DNA of 64,000 bases from Pterobdella sp. o SKG-2022 (taxonomy: Eukaryota > Annelida > Clitellata > Hirudinida > Piscicolidae), in NCBI GenBank assembly GCA_964035795.1, contig OZ038321.1:21578283-21642282 (forward strand), given 5' to 3'. Position numbers and translations under genes: made by a program. Within the stretch, counting starts at the first letter, position 1, and each line of letters begins with the position of its first letter. Positions 55,952 to 64,000 of this stretch are shown here, one piece after another. The notes under the pieces are model-generated. The model did not search any database and was not told the origin of the DNA. It was given only the letters and a program-made list of their open reading frames with translations.

Positions 55952-58724
55952 ACAAACTTGTAACTGTCTCATCCCCGTCATTTTAATTATATCATTTCAT
56001 TATTTATAATTATATTTTTTATATTATTATGTAAATATGCAATTTTTTAAGCATCACTTGATTTTGATATTTTTATGAATAAAGTTTTGAATATTTTTTA
56101 ATGGTGTACCTGGTGAGAATGTAGATTCATTGGATTTAATTTATTTATCATCAAAACATCACCATAATGACATTATAACCTACTGATATATATGACCCGT
56201 ATAAAGATTCACAAGACCTCTCTTTCTTTGGCTAAAACTGCTTTTTTTCTGGTCCACTTTTTTGGAACTCTCTTCTTTTTAATCTTTAACCTTCTCCCTA
56301 TCCTATTTTTCTTAGAAACTTAAACTTATTTTTTTAGACAGTTCATAGCAGAGCGCCTCTAAACGATGCGTAAGAGGCGTTATATAAGTATTTAATTTTT
56401 ATTATTATCTGTATATTTCAGAGTTTTTTGGATTAGTTTTTTTATATATATAATCTAAAAGTTTATGATCTTGTTTCTTCAATTTGAGCTATTTTTTTTA
56501 TAAAAAGAAAACCATACTTAAAAAGAATTAAACAAATTCACGTTTAAAATACCGAATTAAAAGTCTTTTTGATGTTTTCCTGGAATTATGACAGTCAGTA
56601 TTAAAGTTATTTCATACCAAGTTTGGTAGCATGGAGCATTAAAACTAAAAGTAGTGACAAAATTTTTGATCTGTATTGTCAGAGTGGTTGGAAACTGGTA
56701 GCCATAAAAGTGAATATTAAACTAATTATTTCATTTAAAACAATATTCAACTTTTCAGTATTAATTATTTTCCGAAATGTGAAAATTTGTACAACAAATC
56801 CTATTAGCTTAAGACATCTACGTTCTACTTAGTCTTGTGAAATGAAAAATTTTTTTAAATACTTTTCGGAAGTTTTATCTTAATTACAATTCTTATCATT
56901 GATAGGTTTCCGACTGTTCTCACTGATAAGAGTGCCGCTTGCACTGAGACATAAATAATCAACTTTTCCTATATTATTGATTTATGTACATGTTGTAAAT
57001 TGGGCATTACAGATATTGTCTAAAATTTTTAATCAATATGTTTTCTGTTTCATTTAGACAGTCTTCATGTTGCCGTGTTTAACACTTTCGGTAATGTTTT
57101 TTGGTTTTTGGGTCAAAAAAAGACTTGAAAGTTCAATAAATACGAATGCCATGAGTAATGGCTTCATTTAAAAGAAATATTGCAGGTCTTGCCAATCAAA
57201 CTAGACCCAGAATCATTTTAATGTCTTAAAAAGCTTGGATTTCCCAACTTTCTTACTTTAAAAGTTTTTACTTAGATTGCATTGGACTAAGTCTATGAAA
57301 TCTTTCAAAGAAACAGATTCATTTTTAAAAAGTTTTGACAGTAATCTATCTATTCTAATATACCAGTTGTTTTATAGCTTTTTATTTTTCGCGTTCTGTT
57401 TATTAAATATTCGTGTCTAACATTTATTTATATTTATTCATATGGCTTTGCTTCCTCATATTACCCATAACCTCTTTGGAACATTTCATAGATCCGTTAG
57501 ATTTTTAGATATTTTTTAAATTATATAGACTTGAATGTTGGTTCAATAAGAACTTATTAAAACATGACTTCATCATAAGACACAAGCTATCGACAAGATC
57601 TCACTATCACATAACACGAGAGGAATGATCTGAAGTTGGAGGGATTAAAAAAGTGCTAAACTCATGTACTTCCCCTATCTTGGATTCCTTTTTCATTAAT
57701 AATATTGTTGATATTTATACTTCAATTTTAACCTTAACTACTTTTGTTATCCCATGGTTGTTATCGCTATTAATATTATCCATTTGTTTTTATTATTTCG
57801 TAAGTTTCACTATTGTTCAAAATTTTAGTGTTATGCAACCAGATTGTTTTTCTACAATAAACTTGTTTTTGAGAATTGTCAAATCTCTTGATCTCATTGG
57901 AACAACGACTTTTTGACACATTATTGTAAATGCATGCACATTTGCATCATAATTTTGTTTATTGTTTTTTGTTTTAATGTTTATATGACTTATTTTTTTA
58001 ATCGTTTCATAAAAATTTTTTGCTCATCTGTTTTTGTAAAGAAGAGGACACAGATGATACTATGGCACAATTGCTTTCACCATCACTGTTATTAATACTT
58101 TCTATCTGAAGTTTCAGTTTTTGATTTTTTAGAATAAATCGTCATTAAACAGCAATTGATTTCTATAATTTTATAAATATTTATATACAATTTTTTTAAA
58201 CATCGTATGTTATTTGAATAAGTTGAAAATCATATAATTTTTTCAAACTAAAGAATTTAAAAAATAGTTATTATTTCTGATAATCTCTTGAAAAAACGTG
58301 TTTTGTAAAAAATTCTCATGGCTTGAAAAAAGTTTATGAAATTTAATATTGTATAAAAAGATATTTGACTACTTCATTTATCCTCAATCTAACGTTACTA
58401 AAAGTCATTTTTTGAATTCCGAGGTCCATCTGTTAAAACTATGACTGGATCGAATTTTATATTATATGAAAATATCAAAATTTTGAATAAATTAGCAATT
58501 ATATTGGTTGAAATGCAAAATATATTGTTCCAAAAACAGACCGAAATCTCACATTATTGGATTTATTCATGTTTAAAAGTGAAATTTTGACGTACAAATT
58601 TGGTAGTTAATATTTCGTAATCACCATAATTTTCATGATGACATCATTTCGTTTCTTCCGTCGTTTTTTTGAAATTTTTTTGTGTGGAAGACAGTACTTG
58701 TCTATCAATAAAAAAGTCAATTAT
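55952..58724. other. Gene-poor region after MRE11
   Basis: MRE11 3' UTR and AT-rich intergenic DNA. Around 56350-56395 GAGCGCCTCT and GAGGCGTTATATAAGTA resemble the 3' tails of SINE/LINE elements. Small open frames (for example 57653-57916) are hydrophobic, AT-driven and unrecognisable. No gene supported. Confidence 0.5.
56078..56083 (+). terminator. MRE11 polyadenylation signal (AATAAA)
   Basis: AATAAA 127 bases after the MRE11 stop codon, at a normal distance. Such hexamers are frequent in this AT-rich DNA, so the call is tentative. Confidence 0.45.
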
Positions 58725-58924
58725 NNNNNNNNNNNNNNNNNNNNNNNNNNNNNNNNNNNNNNNNNNNNNNNNNNNNNNNNNNNNNNNNNNNNNNNNNNNN
58801 NNNNNNNNNNNNNNNNNNNNNNNNNNNNNNNNNNNNNNNNNNNNNNNNNNNNNNNNNNNNNNNNNNNNNNNNNNNNNNNNNNNNNNNNNNNNNNNNNNNN
58901 NNNNNNNNNNNNNNNNNNNNNNNN
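58725..58924. other. Assembly gap (200 N)
   Basis: Exactly 200 undetermined bases; probably a scaffold gap whose real size may differ. Confidence 0.99.
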
Positions 58925-59765
58925 TTTCTATTTTCCTTAGTTGAGCTTTTAATATTTATCTTTTCATGATACATCTTTGATGAGTCTGTTCTACTTTTTT
59001 GACTATTTTAAGAATTGGATCAAAAACAAAAAATGATGGAATAGAAAAAAACATTGATTATAGGCATTGAATGGATTAGGCATAAATCCAATAAACAACT
59101 AACAAATTTAAAGATAAACAACAACCAAAAATAAAATAATCTAAAACGAACATTTTTCAAAGACAAATATATGGAAATATGTATAAATACAAACTAAAAA
59201 CAAAAAAAACACTAAGCGTGTTGACCAAAGAATAAAAATACTTCAAAAAAGAAAACAGAGACCAAAAAAATCAAAACTATAAACTCAAAATAACACAAAC
59301 ACACAAACACACACACACACGCACACAACTCAATGAAGGTCCGCACAAATGTTAATATATAAGACACAGCGTCACGCTGTTTCTCGATTATCATGTAAGA
59401 CCTCACCTACAGATCATTGCTGTTAGTCATTATAAAAAATGATGTAGATTATTGTTGCTATGTGTTAATTGATTGCGTTTTAGTCTTTGATTTCAGTGTT
59501 TGAAAAAGTTGTTCTTCGAAACGGAATACTGACGATATGTAATGCGAGTGGTTTTAATGGATGTTATTTACGATAAATATTTATATAATTTCACGTAAAA
59601 ACATTTTTAATGATAAAATTAGTTACTAAATAGTGTGTTGAAATTCTTGTTTCACTTAAAGATAAAAAATTGTAAAACAAACCTTCTGCGCGATAATAAA
59701 AAAGGTAAAAGAAATATTTTTGTATGTATAAAAAACTGATAAAAACAAAAAAAAAACTGCTAAAA
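58925..59765. other. AT-rich region with (CA)n upstream of candidate secreted-protein exon
   Basis: AT-rich, with an interrupted (AC)n run near 59293-59325. It would hold the promoter and 5' UTR of the exon at 59766 if that is real. No other feature recognised. Confidence 0.4.
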
Positions 59766-59984
59766 ATGAAAGAAATAACAGTCATAACACTCTTACTCGT
59801 GTTGAAACCTGCTTCATGTGCAACTGCTTTGGTGCAGCATAGCAGTACAAACATCAAGTCCCTTCCAGAGGAGGTCAAAGCTGTCCATAATTATACAACC
59901 TCAATGGGGGCCAACCCACACCATCACCACATCAATGCCACTCATCAGCCTATCGACTGCGATCATCTCTGCCACCATCATAAG
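59766..59984 (+). CDS. Candidate first exon of a secreted histidine-rich protein
   Basis: ATG followed by a signal-peptide-like stretch (MKEITVITLLLVL, then small residues before CATA), then a polar segment ending in a histidine/cysteine cluster (NPHHHHINATHQPIDCDHLC, HHHK), 73 codons in all. The exon is much richer in G and C than its flanks, which supports coding. It ends AAG before GTTGTT, a usable donor. Two N-glycosylation sequons (NYT, NAT) are visible. The His cluster could bind metal, but no family was recognised. Downstream exons are not identified and may lie beyond the window. If translation ran on through the repeat it would give polyserine, which I consider unlikely. Confidence 0.42.
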
Positions 59985-59992
59985 GTTGTTGT

Positions 59993-61106
<1,114 letters not shown>

Positions 61107-61928
61107 CCTTTTTCAGTTGCATGTATGATATAAATGGAGTCTTTTCGGTCCAACTCTTATTATAACTCAAGTTTCGAGCATATTCATATTTTTGATAAAT
61201 AGTTCAATATCAAATGATGTAATCCTAATTTACTTTCAAGCTTGAACAACTACTTTGGAAAAATTTCTTCTTCATAAAGTTTATTGCGTCAATTTTTTTG
61301 AGTTCATTAGACTTTGATTGTTTAGTATTTGAATCCTTTTAATTTTCCCAAGTCGTAAACATATAATCAATATTAATGTATCTTTGGTCTTCTCCAATAA
61401 TAACCTTCCCTTTCATCTTAATACGCAATCAAAACATAATCAGATATTGAGATAGTCGATTATATCAACATGAGAAAGGATACACTCAATAGTGCATGGT
61501 AACAATGCATTGAGATAATACAAAAAATTATCGCAATAAAGGTTATGAGAATATAATAAAATTTTAAGCAGCAAAAAAATAAAAAAACTATGTAAAACAC
61601 TAATTTAATTAATTGCGGATACTCCACATAACGTGTAACAAAATTCGATAAAAGAATATTACACTACACCACGTTACTATCGAACACAACAATATGCGGC
61701 CAAGGGGAATGGACTCAAAAAGAAATGTTTCATTACCAAGATTCAAACTTGTAATTATCAATAATAAAACTGACATTTCTCCAACTTTTATGCTGTTTTC
61801 TATTATAACAATGTAAGTCAAACGTTGTTCAAGGGTGGAATGCCATCATGGTTTGTATCATAACATTTTTATTCATTATTTTTAAACCATCTAAATAACA
61901 GGTTCATTTCTGTAGTCTAAAAAATTTT
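61107..61928. other. AT-rich region after (AGT)n tract
   Basis: Probably intron of the candidate secreted-protein gene or intergenic DNA. No coding exon or repeat family recognised. Confidence 0.35.
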
Positions 61929-62140
61929 TTGGTTCACGCCACAATTTTTTTTTGTATTGTATTTCTTTGTATTTTGTTGCCTTGTAATGTGTTTTATCGT
62001 ATTGTTTTTTCTTTTGTTGTATTTTTTGTTTTTTATTCTATTTTATTGTGTTGTACCGTGTTTTGTTGTATTTTATTGTACCGTATTGTATTTTGTTGTA
62101 TTGTATTGTGTTGTGTTGTAATGTATTGTATCCTTTCGCG
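61929..62140. repeat. Degenerate pentanucleotide (TTGTA/TATTG)n satellite
   Basis: About 210 bases of imperfect TTGTA, TATTG and TATTTTG units, T- and G-rich on the plus strand. Open frames through it are artefacts of the repeat. Confidence 0.85.
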
Positions 62141-64000
62141 TTTTATATTCTTTGAGAAATATCATAGAAATCACAAAAAGTTGAAATATTAATTCCAATA
62201 ATTTAATTAGTTTAAAACAAATGTATACTAAAAAGTCAAATATACATGAGTTTATAAAGACCAAGCATTCAGTACCATCATAAAATCGCATTTATATATA
62301 AGAAAAACAATCTCACAGTTTTTCCATCAACCAGATCTCACCAAAGATGACTTAATTTATTATTATCTTAAAGTGGTTTAGTTTTTTGTTAGATGTATCA
62401 TCATCATTATCAACGTTATTATAACCAGGCCCATTAAAAGCTATACTATCTGTTGTATTATGTAAAAACTCTGTTATTCTTACGACTAACATCGTTATAA
62501 CAATACAATGTACCAGTCCGACAATGTTATTTTTTTATATTATATTACTATCGTATTAAAACCCACTAGAATTGTTTTCTTGAGTATATTTTGCTGTGGA
62601 ATTCTTATTCATGAAAACATTATTTTGCTTAAACATTTTAATTCATATGCTCTTTCAACAAAAAGCCAAATATGAAGTTTTCTAATACACTCCTTGAAAA
62701 ACAAAATACTACAAAAAATCATATGGAAACTATATACAACAACATACCAACGTAAATTTAACGAAACAAAATAACTTCAACGATAGATTATGACCATTAA
62801 ACCACTTCGAGTTACAAGCACTACAACACGCATACATGTCCACCACAACTTCGCATCATCCCTGTCTCGACCGACCCTCGATCGCAGAACTATGGGCCTA
62901 GAGCCGGGAATCTTGTGATATGTAGACGTTTGTGTGGTGTCATTTGATAGTGTGAGGAATAGGATTTTTTTCAATGCATGTATGGTGGGATGGTTTGTGG
63001 GTTCGTTTGGGTTTTTAGGGTGTTGAAATGAATGGTATTCATATTAGATTAATTAATTTATAATAAATATACGTTTAATGTATTATATAAATAAGAGCTT
63101 GTGAATATTACAATGATCTTTATGTTTTTCCATATAAGATTAAATTTGGCAACAAAAAAATAGCCATAGAAGATTTTAAAGAATTCGATTATAATAAAAC
63201 GTTTTATGATAAGGCTGAACTTATCGAAGACTAGAGCTTTTGTCTCTCAATAAAATGTATTAAAAATACTTCACATTTGATGTTTTTGTTGAAAAAAAAA
63301 AATTATATAGAATCAATAGATTAATCAATTATATTAATAGTCAATTAAATTAAGGAAATAATTAACTATAAAAATTGTTTTAAAAGCATTCTATCAGCTT
63401 CTAAACTTGTGTATCTCTGTTTATTTTATTTAATATTATAATATATGCTATTTCCATAATCCATATTTATATCTTTCTTTGTATGTTATTTTACTAACCA
63501 AATTTCATGTTTCGTTGTGTTCAATGTGCTTCTCGTTGTTTCTTGTGTTAGTCGTGGTGTTAATGATGTTGTGTGTGGTTTGCAAGTCCCATTATTCTTC
63601 ATGTTTCACGTTTTGTCGTACGCGCAGTGTTAATCTCTTATTCATGGCGCCCATGAAATCTTCAAAACACAGAGAATAATATGGGTATGAAGATAAACGT
63701 TTTAAATATAGTCTCAAAAAAATCTTGCGTGTAGATCGCGGTGAATATGTTAATACCAAAAAAAAAAGTAAAAAAAATGGAAATAAATTATTAAAAAACT
63801 ATAAAAAAGCTTAATAAAAACAATTCAGAAAAATAATATATGCAATAAAGCTATAAATAGAAATTGCACACCTAATTTGCATAATCAATATTCGAGGTGG
63901 TGTACAAGACTCTAGTCTTTGTTGTTACCCTTTGTGTGTGTTGCCGTCAACCAGGAACCATATGGGAAACTATGTTTCTTATTATTTTTTTATCCTTATT
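62141..64000. other. AT-rich terminal region with GC-richer islet and a hairpin-family end
   Basis: Mostly featureless. About 62800-62930 is distinctly GC-richer and could be an exon or repeat fragment. 63209-63241 (GATAAGGCTGAACTTATCGA, then TAGAGCTTTT) matches the right end of the element at 43630-43735. A second mildly GC-richer patch lies at 63540-63660. No gene could be assigned. Confidence 0.4.

Noticed and set aside
58635..58974. Open frames across the N run
   Set aside because: They consist of undetermined residues in the assembly gap.

Overview
The window is animal nuclear DNA. It is strongly AT-rich, its genes are cut by many short GT-AG introns, and it carries non-LTR retrotransposon debris, foldback elements, microsatellites and one 200-base assembly gap. 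The gene set (AP-3 beta, DIS3L2, alpha-actinin, MRE11, Flattop) is metazoan. A universal stress protein gene, a protostome-like alpha-actinin N-terminus and the retrotransposon types suggest an invertebrate, perhaps a lophotrochozoan. That placement is inference with low confidence. No operon, CRISPR array or prokaryotic feature is present.

Layout: (1) 263-8572 (+) holds the last 21 exons of the AP-3 complex beta subunit, cut by the window's left edge. (2) 9136-9996 (+) is a single-exon Flattop (CFAP126)-like gene with an unusual cysteine-rich tail. (3) 10290-12420 (-) is a decayed non-LTR retrotransposon. (4) 13555-17144 (-) is DIS3L2, complete in 9 exons, head-to-head with (5) a universal stress protein gene at 17617-32264 (+), whose 534 coding bases are spread over 14.6 kb of repeat-filled introns. 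(6) 36526-47604 (+) is alpha-actinin, complete in 26 exons. (7) 48234-51107 (-) is a RING plus TRAF-type zinc-finger protein in 7 exons, head-to-head with (8) MRE11 at 51424-55951 (+), 9 exons. (9) 55952-64000 is mostly gene-poor, with a candidate first exon of a secreted His-rich protein at 59766-59984 directly followed by a 1.1-kb perfect (AGT)n tract.

Exon models were built by hand from reading frame, GT/AG sites and recalled family similarity. For DIS3L2, the stress protein, alpha-actinin, the RING gene and MRE11, the exon lengths add up to an exact multiple of three and give one open frame (804, 177, 898, 214 and 666 residues), which strongly supports them. The genes are ordinary housekeeping or cytoskeletal genes and do not form one pathway. 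The most unusual items are the Flattop-Cys-rich fusion, the giant triplet repeat abutting a splice donor, a head-to-head duplicated LINE fragment forming a long palindrome, and at least three dispersed short repeat families that recur across the window.
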